64,000 bases of DNA from Phyto melanocephala (taxonomy: Eukaryota; Arthropoda; Insecta; Diptera; Rhinophoridae). Below, one piece after another: positions 10,946 to 21,585 of the stretch. Positions within the stretch are counted from its first letter, which is position 1, and every line of letters starts with the position of its first letter. The stretch covers positions 72,353,043 to 72,417,042 of the forward strand of contig OW799234.1 of the NCBI GenBank assembly GCA_941918925.1, given 5' to 3'. The notes under the pieces were generated by a model. It searched no databases. It was not told the origin of the DNA and saw nothing but the letters and a program-made list of their open reading frames with translations. The translations under genes were made by a program, and so were the position numbers.

Positions 10946-12890
10946 AAAACAAATAAGAATGCTGTCTTCGGCCGTATCGAATCTGATAATACCCTTCACC
11001 GTCAAGTACATACATAAGTATGTAGGTGTAAACACCACATCCTAGCTAAGTCTAGATTTTAGATTTCATGCAATACGCCATTTTATTTATTATTTCCTAC
11101 GCTACATTACACATGTAGGGGGAACATCGAAGCAGACCACTACTATCACGGGTCCCTTTTTCGACCCTCTTCGCTCCTCAGTGATTTCGTGTCCACCGAT
11201 CAGTATACCTTCAATCATTGAGTCCCGCGCCACAACCGGCGTTTGCTCTGGACTAGGAAAACGATTTCACACTGCCGACTGCTGATTGTCGACAATCCTC
11301 ATCGCACAGTCCTTTGTAAACGCCAGCATCTCTCTCAGACTAAGGTCCCCCATCGCACTCACACTTAATGTGTGCTTGCCTGTGATCCTTAATTTTTCTC
11401 ACGCCAACGCCGGACACTCGCATACTACATGCGCTGCCATCTCGGCATCCTCCAGGCATATTCTACAAATATCATCATCCACGATCCGCATCCTCTTCAG
11501 ATGATATTTGAAGTTACCATGTCCTGTAATCAACGCAGTGATCCAGCTCATCATACTCCGATTAAAACCGAGTATCTTCACTGCACCCCTGCACGTGGTT
11601 CCCTCCACCTTCGCAAGTTCATAGAAAAGATTCATTCATAGAAAAGTTCATTGAAAGATTTCCTACGCTAACTTTTATTTTGATTTTTCACCTAGTTAAC
11701 TGTATTCTACTAGTTAAGCCCTTTCATTTGATACCCATATTGTTGGCGTAATAAAAATTTGTTCCGCTACATGGTTTCAGACGCCATCTTGGATTTTACA
11801 CTTTTTATAGTTTACCACATTGCACTGGTCAAGGCCTTTTATTTGATACCAATATTGTGGGAGTTTAAAGGGGACAGCAAAGTCGTAACAACTATATTTG
11901 ACTCATATATTCGTTATTAAATCTGGGACGCCATTTTGGATCTTTTTTCTCTTCTAAGCTAACTATATTTTAATACTCAAGCCCTTTCATTGGATCCCCA
12001 TATTGGCTCTCTCGGTTGTATAGAAACTGAAAAATATCGATTTCCGTTTGTCAATTTTAGGAAAAACATCGAAGCAGTTGTCTTTGGTGCTTATATCTCA
12101 GTTTGCTTCAAACCGATTTGTTAGTTTTTCTTAGAAATAATTTCTTATAATTTCGTATCTTGAGCGTGTTCAATAAATATTTAGGAGTTTGAAAAAATTT
12201 TATATATATTTTGAATTACATGTTTTTTCCAAATAATGTTTGCCTATAACTTTGCCGATTAGTGACCAATGTGTGGAAAATTTTTTATGATTATCTCCAG
12301 AGGCATAACAAAACTATAAATAGTAACAACCCTGACTGTAAATTATCCTAGAGCTCAAAAATCTTAATTTTTATGGTCAAAACAAGCGAAAAATTACAGG
12401 TAGTCATGTTTATTTGCTCAGAAAGTTATAAGGCAATTATGCTGATTTTCAATACCAACATGCTCCCGAATATTTATGATATTTTGATATCTGATATACA
12501 CTTCTTGGCGATGTCGGGGGGCTTCAAAAACTTAATTTCAACATACACACGGACAGACGGATAATCGACTTAATCGACTCCCCTCTTAATAAGCTTTAAG
12601 CAAATATATACTTTATGGGGTCGGAACTGATTTTCAATCACAAATATCCCGAAAGGGTATCTAATAAATTGGTGACATAAAGGAGTTTGTAGTATACTTG
12701 GGGGCTTCAAATAGTTGATTTCAACATACACACATACAGACGGACTTAGCAGCTGCATCGATTCTTCTATCTATAAGAATTCAGAATATATACAGACTTT
12801 ATGGGATCTGAAATGAATATTGTAGAAATTTCACACGGAATGACAAACCTTTATATACCCTTTTACACTGTCATGTGAAGGGTATAAAAA
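10946..12890 (+). mobile_element. Long-form INE-1/Helentron-like element interrupted by a non-LTR insertion
   Basis: It starts near AAATAAGAATGCTGTCTTCGG with a decayed hairpin and TAATACCCTTCACCGTC. The interior has GCCCTTTCATTTGATACCCA repeats and GACGCCATCTTGGATTTTAC, as in the elements at 41444-42583 and 16552-17580. Later come GGCTTCAAAAACTTAATTTC, GGACAGACGG and CTTTATGGGGTCGGAAC, and the end is CATGTGAAGGGTATAAA. A 553-bp retrotransposon tail sits at 11105-11657. A second GGCTTCAAATAGTTGATTTC block near 12703 suggests a partial internal duplication. Confidence 0.75.
11105..11657 (-). mobile_element. 5'-truncated non-LTR retrotransposon (ORF2 C-terminus plus 3' UTR) with target duplication
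   Basis: Flanked by identical 13-base copies ATTTCCTACGCTA at 11092-11104 and 11658-11670, a clear target-site duplication. On the minus strand 11635-11399 encodes a C-terminal fragment with ITGHGNFKYHLKRM, CRICLEDAEMAAHVVCEC and CPALA, the RNase-H tail and cysteine/histidine knuckle of I/LOA/Jockey-type ORF2 proteins. The frame stops at GCG TGA, earlier than in the sister copy at 52578-52897. The common 3' end is CCCCCTACAYGTGTA, without a long poly(A). Confidence 0.85.
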
Positions 12891-13479
12891 TACTTAAACA
12901 TTTAAAAACGCAAGCTTCTTTCTCATCACGTTGCAAACAAGCAAGCAAATGAAAAAGAAAGCAAGTAAAAAAACTAAAGCAGCATAGCTTAAAGGGTTTC
13001 GTTTCTCTTCTCACTGGCTAAAGCATACTTGTCGGCGTTGCTGCTGTTGATTTTGTGTTTTTTTTGTTTTTTTGTTTTGTAATGATTTTCTTCTTTTTTC
13101 CGGCCATTAATTATTCATTGAGACATTCAAAAGATGACAGAAATACAGTTCACAGGTCAGCCCCGAATCAACCAAACGTTAATGGGGGTAAAAAATATGA
13201 CTTGTATTTTTTTCTGTGTGTTAAATATCGACAAAAAATGTCATAAAATAATAAATACTTACACAAATAAATGCATATTGCACAGGCTTCCGCCAACATA
13301 CCCAAATATAAGGGCAAATTGCATTGCTAATTAATTTTTTAACTTGTCCTCACGTTCATAAATGTATTTATTTTTGGCTGTACGCTATCAATATATGATA
13401 TACATATGCATACATATAACGTATCCCCTTTGTTTGGAAGACTTCAAAAATCTGTTGCATAATTTAAGGCATTTTAACG
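12891..13479. other. AT-rich spacer, nothing recognised
   Basis: T-rich and mixed sequence without a convincing open frame or repeat match. Confidence 0.5.
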
Positions 13480-13670
13480 TTTATTATATACTTCATACGA
13501 GAGGGTATATATTAGTTTGTCATTTGATTTGTAATTTCTACAGTATTCATTTTAGACCCTATAAAGCCTGTATATATTTTGAATTCTTTTAGATAGGGAA
13601 ATTGATTTAGATAAGTCCGTGTGTCCGTCTGTCCGCCCTTATACATATGTTTGTTATCAATTTATTAGAT

Positions 13671-14873
13671 ACTAGCTTGTGCCCGCGACTTCGTCGCAAC
13701 AACTTAACAACAAAAATAAAAATATTTACAACACAAACAACCCGTTTAGGATGTGTTATGATGAGTTTGCCAACGACTTTGCGTTATTCCCAGCCTGCAC
13801 AAAAGTACGACAATGTCTGAATCAGACAAGTCTTACAAATATCTGACTTTTTTTACGGACATTTCGTACAGATTTCTGTAAGACATGTCTGGGAAATTTA
13901 ATGTACGACACGTCTGATAGATTTCTGACTGATTTCGTACCGATATGTCGAAGAGATTTTATTCTTTTTATTTACCGACATGTCTGATAGATATCTGACT
14001 GATTTCGTACAGAAATGTCTAAGTTGTTTTTATTCCTTTTGTTTTTGTTAAGACGCAATTTTTTGCCTTTACCAATTTTGTAATTTTGATTTTGATTGTT
14101 TTACAAATTGTTTATTTAAGTCATAAAGTGCAACAAAATAGGTGATATTAAAAAATTTAATTTATTGGTGTGTTAAAAAAGTTTAAAAGAATTATAAAAA
14201 GTGATTGTTTTGTGATTAATAAACAATATATATAAAAAGAGTGTCACGTCAGGCTTTCGACAAAATGTTCAAAAAGATGCACATTTGGTTTTTCAAGATA
14301 GCTTAAAATATTTAAAAGAATTGTTTTAACTATTATATGTGGCATATAAACAATGTATATGAATATATGTAATTAATTAATAAATTAAATGAATAAAAAA
14401 ATATAACATAAAACTGAGTTTTATTTTATTAAATATTTCAGACAAACATCCGACAAACTTTCAGAAATCTGTCAGAAATCCATACGAATGTCGTATAATA
14501 AATCAGAATTTCCCTGCTTTTTCTTTCAGATTTCTGTTAGATTTCTATCAGACACGTCGGTAAAAAACTCAGAATTTCCCACGACATGTCTGTCAGAATT
14601 CGTGTCAACCACTTCATATGTTTGGCGGTTAGAAGTCTGACAGAATTCGTATAGAATTCTTACTTGTTTGTCGACATTTCTTACAGACATCTGACAGATG
14701 TCGTACAATTTTGCAGGCTGGGTTATCGCGATAAAAAGTTGCCTATGTGTTAATCTAGGTTGTTATCTATCTATGTGCCGAATTTCGTTTAGTTCCATTC
14801 AGCCGTTTTTGCGTGATTGAGTAACAAATATCCAAACATACAAACATTCACATTTATTATATTAGTAAGATTG
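13671..14873 (+). repeat. CCCGCGACTTCG-type insect repeat, interrupted by a TIR element
   Basis: It opens ACTAGCTTGTGCCCGCGACT and ends CAGCCGTTTTTGCGTGATTG, CAAACATACAAACATTCACA and TTATATTAGTAAGATT. This head-and-tail pattern is widespread in insect genomes; I do not assign it to a class. About 120 bp of head and 150 bp of tail flank the insertion at 13789-14725. Confidence 0.7.
13789..14725. mobile_element. DNA transposon derivative with CCCAGCCTGCA inverted ends
   Basis: The left end is CCCAGCCTGCACAAAAGTAC and the reversed right end CCCAGCCTGCAAAATTGTAC, both followed by GACA. Subterminal zones contain many copies of TCTGAYAGATTTCTG and ACATGTCTG in both orientations (about 13800-14010 and 14440-14710). 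The middle is AT-rich and non-coding. The flanks (GTTATT / TTATCG) suggest a short T/A-rich duplication that I could not fix. Confidence 0.8.
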
Positions 14874-15272
14874 TTTCGAGATGTTTGCGATTGAAAATCA
14901 GTTACAGTGGGCAAATTACGAGCCGAGATATCGGCAAAAGAAAATGATTGCCTTTGTTTTAACCCACAGTTAGATTTTGCAGCTTCTATGGAACTTCTTA
15001 AAACGTCTGTTACGTAAATATATATAAAATATTTAGTTTTGGCGACATTAACAGATATCTTGGCTTATTAGGTGAATTACCGTCAAAGATATTGGCAAAC
15101 AATTTTTTTGGAAAATTAAATGTCAATTAAAGGTTCAAGTTGTCGATTTTCTAATCAGTTTTGCCGCTGTTGCACCATATAATTTCCAGTTGTAATTGTT
15201 AGTATTGAAAAGTAATAAAATGTCCACATAAAATGCTGAAATATAAGCAAAATATCATTAATACTTCTGTTT

Positions 15273-16150
15273 TTATACCCTTCACACGAGAGTGTAAAAG
15301 GGTATATCATTGTCATGTCATTGCTTATGTATATATCGATGGTCACAAGTTAAAAGGCCCTAACATAAATAACACTGCTCAGCAGCAAAATCCTCCATTA
15401 AATAAAATTATGTGGACTATATGGATTTTCATGCGCTGAACTCAAATCCGTTGTCGGTTTTTTTCCATCAGATCTGGATTTTTTTATGGGCGTGGCAAAT
15501 TTTCCCCCCTAAAATAGTCAGGTACGGAGACATATTTCATCCTAACTCGAGAACCAGTCATCCGATTTTCAAAAATAAAACACCTGAAGATGTGTAACAA
15601 AATTGTATTTATTTCAGTCGAATGAAATTTTTCTCTATCTCTTATCGTTTTGGAGTTATTTAGAAATTATTGGAGAAAAAAAATTTTTCGTGCAAATGTC
15701 GTAATATTTTTCAATTTAAAAATGGAATTAAAAAAAATATTAAGTAAATATTCTACATTTTGCACTTTTTTCTAAGAGCTACCTTATCTTGAAAATTAAA
15801 AAAGCCATAAACCATAAAAATTGGTTAAAAAATTTAGATTTTATTGTCAATTTACCGCTGGTACCCAATATTGACCAAATATGTTTAATTGAAACTGTAT
15901 TATAATGTAACTTCTTTACTAAAATTCCCTGTAAAGGTCTGATTTTTAATACTATTGCGTTTAATTTTTGTGTATTTAAGTGAAGTGTATTGAAATCAGT
16001 GAAGAACTTAATTTCGTAAAAAGTACGAGTTGGGACCTTTCTACATGTGATTATCGATATGTATGAACATACATATGTAGACGATGATTAATACTATGTG
16101 AAGGGTATATAAGATTCGGCACAGACGAATACAGTGCTCTTACTTGTTCT
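15273..16150 (-). mobile_element. INE-1/Helentron-like ends enclosing another inverted-repeat element
   Basis: The left end is TATACCCTTCACACGAGAGTG and the right end GAAGGGTATATAAGATTCGG with the hairpin and ACTTGTT. Only about 60 bp of left and 80 bp of right element sequence remain outside the element at 15332-16068, so this copy is a short derivative that was later invaded. Confidence 0.65.
15332..16068. mobile_element. Inverted-repeat element, ATATCGATGGTCACAAGT family (copy A)
   Basis: Left end ATATCGATGGTCACAAGTTA then AAAGGCCCTAAC; reversed right end ATATCGATAATCACATGTAG then AAAGGTCCCAAC. Related pairs occur at 44470-44695 and 56764-58830. Near the right end all copies share GAAATCAGTGAARAACT and TTTCGTAAAAARTACGAGT. 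No coding region was found. Confidence 0.75.
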
Positions 16151-16551
16151 TTTTTAAGCTTTCCTTAAACTCTTGCCCTGCAGCTGCTTCATTATTTTGT
16201 TGTTGTTTTTTTTAATGAAATTTTTATTTATTAAGATAATTGTTAGCGTACTTTTTTTTAAAGCATTTTTTTTACTTTGAAAACATCATTTTTTTGGTTT
16301 AAGTGTTTCCGCATGGTAGAACGGTTGAAAGGGGGATTTTTTGACCAACAAAAATTTGTATGTAATAGAGCTGATTTAATAAAATGATTTTTTTTCAACT
16401 TTCTAGGTATAAATCCTATAAAAAACTTATCGTAAAAAAAATTTAATAAAAAAATTCTTAATGGGCAACATTTGTGAGGTAAAGTTTTTATAACAAATAT
16501 TTATTTTTATTTTATTTTATATATTTGAGTCTATGGATTCAGCACGACCGA
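16151..16551 (-). repeat. AT-rich spacer ending in a solo Helentron-like terminus
   Basis: The last 30 bases carry GATTCAGCACGACCGAATAT and TTACTTGTT, a mutated copy of the terminal hairpin, directly abutting the next element. The preceding 350 bp are T-rich with no other signature. Confidence 0.5.
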
Positions 16552-17580
16552 ATATAGCGTTATTACTTGTTATACCCTTCACCTGTGGTGCACAAGGGTA
16601 TATGTATGTACATATGTATATAGCTTTGTCATTCCGTTTGTAATTTCTACAATTTTCATTTCCGACCCCATAAAGTATATATTTTCTGAAAGCTTATGAA
16701 TAGAGGAGTCGATTAAGCCCTAACCGCCTGTCCGTTTGCTGGTTGAAATCAAATTTTAGAAGCAACCATATGTTCCTCAGATCTGTATATAGTATCAATC
16801 TTTTGGAAATATCCGGGAATGAATCGCTATTGAAATTCAGCACAATCGCCCAATAACTTTCTGACTTTATGAGCAAATAAACACGACTGCCTCTGTTTTT
16901 CCTATATTTTTACCACCAAAATTAAAATTGTTCAGCCATAGATTAATTTATAGATATAACATGCCTCCAGAGATATTCGTGTAAATTTTTGGATAAATCG
17001 GGCTCTTATCGGTAAAGTTATAGGCAAAAAATTTTTTTTTAAATATGTATTCTAAAAATTTACAAACGAAAATCAAATTTTTTCAACTTCTCGATAACCG
17101 AGAGAGTCAATATTGGTATCGTCTTAAAGGAATTGAGTAGCGCAATATAAGCACTATAAAAAAAATTAAATTGATGTTGGCCGCCACTACAAAATGGCGG
17201 ACAATAAATTTATATATGGGCCAAATCTGGTGTTTTAAAATGTAGCATCTTGAACCCCCTCAATATTGGTATCAAATTAAAGGGCTTGACCAGTAGAATA
17301 CAGTAAATTATTCTAAAATGTAAATTCCAAGATGGCGTCTAAAACAAAATGGCGGATCAAATTTTTTTAACCCCATCAATATGGGTATCAAGTTAAAGGG
17401 CTTGACTAGTTAAATACACTTAACTACGTAAAAATTCAAAATCAAGGATGGCGTCGGAAATAAAAAAGGGGTAAAACATGAAATTTAGGTTAAGCTACGA
17501 TGTGAGATTATACCTATGTACATGATGGTGAAGGGTATAATCAGATTCGGCACGGTCGAATATAACACTATTACTTGCTT
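16552..17580 (-). mobile_element. Long-form INE-1/Helentron-like element
   Basis: Starts TATACCCTTCACCTGTGGTG, carries CCGACCCCATAAAGTATATA, CTGTCCG, GGAATGAATCGCTATTGAA, TTACCACCAAAATTAAAATTG, AAATGGCGGACAATAAATTT and repeated AAAGGGCTTGACYAGT, and ends GGTGAAGGGTATAATCAGAT with the hairpin. It is the reverse-oriented counterpart of 41444-42583. Confidence 0.82.
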
Positions 17581-17928
17581 TATATATAAATTATAAATTA
17601 TATTTTTATTATTTTTTTATATATTTTTTTTAGTTTCTTTAAACAATTTTTTAAAAAAAATTTTTTTTAAATTTAAAAAATTTTTTTTTTAATTTTTTTT
17701 TGTAATTTTTTTTTATTATTTTTGTTTTTTGCTTTGTTTTTTTTGTAATTTTTTTTTTAAACACATACGTAAACTCAATTTATAATTTTGAAATGGGATG
17801 TTTTTTACATGTATGTACGTATTTTATATGAGATGAATGGTGATACAAACAATTGTTATTGCATGACTACACGTTGTGGAGGGTATATAAGATTCGGCAC
17901 GGCCGAATATCGCACTGTTACTTGTTTT
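17581..17928 (-). mobile_element. Partial INE-1/Helentron-like element (terminal part plus A/T core)
   Basis: About 180 bp of T-rich core, then CATGTATGTACGTATTTTAT, GGTGATACAAACAATTGTTA and GGAGGGTATATAAGATTCGG with the terminal hairpin and ACTTGTT. The half with the CCCATAAAG block is absent. Confidence 0.75.
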
Positions 17929-18727
17929 TGTATTGATTTAGAAAATGAATTAGGAGCGTAAATTAAAATATCATTGTCCACATCGTCGTATTATGCAAAC
18001 ATTTTGGTTATAGCCCTAATGTACATATCGATGCATTACTTCCTCAACCTCGTAACTTAAAAAATATGGTTTTGACTTTTTCATATCAAATGATTGTTTT
18101 ATGCTTTAACTAAAAAAGATTAGTACATATATTATAATATTATTATTACTCTGCCATTGCGGATCGATTTATCTGTGTGCGTTTATCTGTCCATGCAAAA
18201 CATTCTTACGTCCTTACTATGCTGACTACGCTGAGTGAAATAAAATAAAATTTAATTAAAAAGATTTTACGACGCGTTTTGGTATACAAATTAGCGAAGA
18301 ATACTTAAAATCTATGAAATAAAATATTAAGGAGTTTAATAATAATCGATACATATTTCTTTATGATAGTTTTCACAAATTTGATTTTAACCTGTGTTCA
18401 ATTGAATTATTTAAAATTCGCCTTGAGTATTATTAAATTTCCCAAATACCCAAAAAAAAAGCAACTTTCTGACAAAATCTAAGTTGTTGAATTAAAAGAA
18501 AGATTATTTAGTTTTTCTAATTTCTTTAATTCTTTTCAGTTTTTTATTTGCATTATATATTTTGTTCTTATTTTTTTTCTAAAATTTTTTTTTTTTAAAT
18601 AAATTCGTGCATTTTCTTATAAATAAAATGATATTTTTTCCTTTTTTAATTTCAACATTAAATGCTTAATTAAGCTCGATATGTTTTAGTTTCGAAAATT
18701 GAATTTTGTTTAATTCAAGCTACCTAC
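17929..18727. other. 3' flank of the BTB-ZF gene
   Basis: AT-rich sequence that probably contains the 3' UTR of the minus-strand gene. No repeat was identified with confidence. Confidence 0.5.
18543..18548 (-). terminator. Candidate poly(A) signal AATAAA for the BTB-ZF gene
   Basis: AATAAA on the minus strand, about 180 nt past the stop codon. Such hexamers are frequent in AT-rich DNA, so this is only the best-placed candidate. Confidence 0.35.
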
Positions 18728-20237
18728 CTAATCACTACTCTGCGAACTTAAACCCTCGTCTGTATTGTTGACAGTAGCAGTTGCTGAATTGCCAGCACTA
18801 CTGACAACAACTGTAGCATTTGTAGCAGTATTATCACTAGTATTCTGCTGTTGAGCCTCCTCATCGGCGTGACACATTTTACGATGCTTGTGAACAAAAT
18901 AGTAGCTAGGAAATTTACAGCCACAGGTTTTACAGGGATAGTACTGGACATTCATGTCTAAGGGTCTTACTTCACGTCTTAGATAATCTGTGGATGTAGC
19001 AGAGGAGGTCTGCAAAGCATTAGGGCCACTTTCTGGAGGGCTCGAATTCAAGTAATGACTTGAGTTGCGACCATAGAATGGTCTCGCTACACTGACATTT
19101 TGATGTTTTGTTATTTGCAATTCACCATTAGCGGTAGCTTCTTCTTTGGCGTTGTTCTTCCCATCTGGCACACAAGTGGCTTGTAGTGTTAAAGGATTTA
19201 AGTGGCGTTTGGCATGTTTTTGATAACAATACTGAGACTTAAATGTGTGCTTGCAATACACGCATACAAAAATTTCACTTTGAACTTTACGACTGCCACT
19301 GGCTTTATCTGAACCTCTGATGGTGTTTCCCATACTGCCATTCGATGTTTCACTATTCTCCGATTCCTCCGCTTGGTGCAGTTGCTGTTGTTGACTTATG
19401 GTTTTAGCCATTTGCTGATGAAACGATAACGAGACACTTTGTAAAGAACGTTCGGGTATTGAAGGTCCCGCTGTGAGGTCTCCAGTATGATTGTTTGCCG
19501 CTGTATTATATGTATCAGGCTTATGGCCATAAGCAGCATTTAAAATGCGTTTAAAGCGCACTGGCCCATCACAACTAGCCACATCTATTATCACTTTATT
19601 AGCCTCCGACGTGTCCAGTTGAGAAGCTGGTATTGGGGCTTTAGCCACTTGCAAACCCGAAGAACTCTTTCTACGTCTTACCGATTTACTATGATGCGAC
19701 GATTTTCTGTGATGAGTTTTTTCATGATATTTTGTTTTTAACTCCCTCTCGTGGTAGGACTTTTTAATATCCATCAATTTTTTAAACGGCAGCTTTTGTA
19801 TTTGTGTTTCAACCACAACTTCCGCTTCCGAATTGGAATCTATAAATACCTCTACATCTTCTTCATCTTCATCCTCAACATGTGATATTTGATTTTCATT
19901 ATTCAACGATTGCTTATCCACCTCATCTACCTCTATGTCGTCTTCTTCAATTTTCTGTTGCTGTTCTACGCTAGTGTTTGATTTAGTTTCTTGTAGCGAT
20001 GAGGATGATGATGTTGTTATGTTGGTTATAGCTGGTGTTGTGGTATTTAGGACTAAAGGCTGATGACTATTTATAGGTAGAAATCCATAATTAGTTAAGG
20101 GCGGTTTACTAGCAATGGGTCGTATAATTTTACCACTAGTGGTTGGCTTTGTTAAACACTGATGGCTGTTTGCAGTGTTTAGGGCAGTAGGATTGGAGCT
20201 AAAGTATCCTTCTGTTTGAGCGCGTGCCAAAAATGAT
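18728..20237 (-). CDS. BTB-ZF protein, second coding exon (two C2H2 zinc fingers)
   Basis: The exon follows the acceptor CTTACAG|ATCATT. Its first base completes an Arg codon, and the protein continues SFLARAQTEGYF, a natural end for the BTB fold. It then encodes an acidic stretch (residues about 279-321), a His/Lys/Arg/Ser basic patch (about 345-376), and two C2H2 fingers: CVYC...HAKRH at about 508-528 and CKTC...HRKMCH at about 618-639, the second with H-X4-H spacing. It ends in Ser-Ser-Asp and TAG. Two widely spaced fingers suggest DNA binding or protein contact, but the target is unknown. Confidence 0.9.
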
Positions 20238-21037
20238 CTGTAAGATGGAGAAAATACTATTTAAAATTGATTGGTTTTCTGTACCCTAATTTTTTGCTTT
20301 TATATTCTTTAAAAAAACAATTAATATTATTAAAAAAAAAAAATTGGAAACTTGTTCTTATTTACAGAATTAATATTCAATAACTTTAATAGAAATTGTT
20401 AATTTGTCACATACATATTTTGACTGCTTTGTGAATTTAAGAACTAACCTCACATACACTTGCAAAATTTTCATATATTTTGAGTTTCAAACATCACAAG
20501 TCCCTAATGTCTTGCCATGATTTTAAAAATTTTCCAAAAGGTTTAAAAATTGTACAACAAACTATGATTTCAATCATTTTACATTTTTTTGAAAATCATG
20601 ACTGACAATAAGACGCTCAGAACACCTTGTGAATTATCCAAATAGTTTTTTTGTATCTCTTTTTTTATTTCACAAATAAATTTATATCAAATTCCAATTG
20701 TATATATTTTAAGAATTTTAATTTGAGTTCAAATTATTTCGAAATGATGTCCTTATAATTTACAAAATAAGAAATACTTCAAAAGTTTTTCAATTAATCC
20801 GTTATTGTGCAAATGGATTTATTTCTGACTATTTCAAAAATAATTCACAATTTTTATCCATCTTCTGATATTTGATTGATTTTTTTTTTAAATTGAAAAT
20901 CTGTATTTTTCAAATTAGTTGTTTTTGTAAAATCATTTTCCATAGGTTTTTAAATTTTTATTTTCAATAGTGGTCTTTAAAAAAAGTTAAAAAAAAAACT
21001 TTTTGATGTCATTAATTGCATGAACACACACACGCAC
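20238..21037 (-). other. Intron of the BTB-ZF gene, 800 bp
   Basis: The donor is TGTAG|GTGCGT and the acceptor CTTACAG. Exon lengths 548 and 1510 sum to 686 codons including the stop, with the frame preserved across the junction. The intron is AT-rich with no repeat signature. Confidence 0.88.
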
Positions 21038-21585
21038 CTACAAATTTCCAATGCTCTGGGCATATGTAAAACATGTGTAGCCAATAAAACACCAAATATA
21101 TTTTCCACATTTAAATCCAAATATCCTGTATACATATAGCTCAATAGCGGCGCAAATTGTTCTGGTGTAACATTTGTCAAATAAACTATAACATCAGCCA
21201 CATTGGAACCACCGCCACTAGCATTTGCTCCTGTTGTACTACCACGTTCATCTAAACGTATAGCTGAACGTAAGTAGCCGCTATGCATGCCCAAAATTAA
21301 ACCATGGGCCATAAAGCGTAGTGTAGAGGGAGCAGGACCCACTTCTAAAACAATATCAGGCGGTGTAGAAATTATCGTAGAATTGAGATTTGATAAATTG
21401 TGACTATTTAATAAAGATAATCCAACAGGGGGAACATTTGATGCGGTATTGCAGGAAATGGCGGCAACATGGTTATTAGATTCCAATAAACGTGTTGCTG
21501 TGGAATTAGCATTCGTAGAGGACGGCGAAAAGGATGTAGAGGAATTTGTTAAACCGCTTGTGCCCGTTAACCAATTTGTAAACAT
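21038..21585 (-). CDS. BTB/POZ-zinc finger protein, first coding exon (685-aa product)
   Basis: The chosen start is the ATG at 21585 (MFTNWLTGTS); upstream in the same frame there is only a lysine-rich run without ATG. Residues 1-75 are Ser/Thr/Asn-rich. Residues about 76-190 form a BTB/POZ domain: PDIVLEV, FMAHGLILGMHSGYLRSA, a Gly/Ser-rich loop, VTPEQFAPLLSYMYTGYLDL, and VLLATHVLHMPRALEICR across the splice site. BTB domains dimerise and recruit corepressors or Cullin-3. The gene lies antisense about 14.5 kb past the last Smr exon and is probably nested in the Smr intron. I do not recognise the ortholog with certainty; Drosophila Tango10 is one candidate to test, not a call. A non-coding 5' exon further upstream cannot be excluded. 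Confidence 0.9.

Larger units (their letters stand above)
13480..15125 (-). mobile_element. Old INE-1/Helentron-like element split by nested insertions
   Basis: The left piece has TATACTTCATACGAGAGGGT, TTTAGACCCTATAAAGCC and GTCCGTCTGTCCGCC (13490-13640). The right piece resumes after 14873 with GCGATTGAAAATCAGTT and GAGATATCGGCAAAA, matching the ATTGAAAATCAGAAACATCG and GAGATATGAGCAAAAAC order seen in intact copies. The right boundary is decayed. Confidence 0.55.

Noticed and set aside
13671..14873. Assigning the CCCGCGACTTCG repeat to a Helitron or RTE class
   Set aside because: The head and tail are familiar from insect genomes, but neither target duplication nor coding region is visible here to decide the class.
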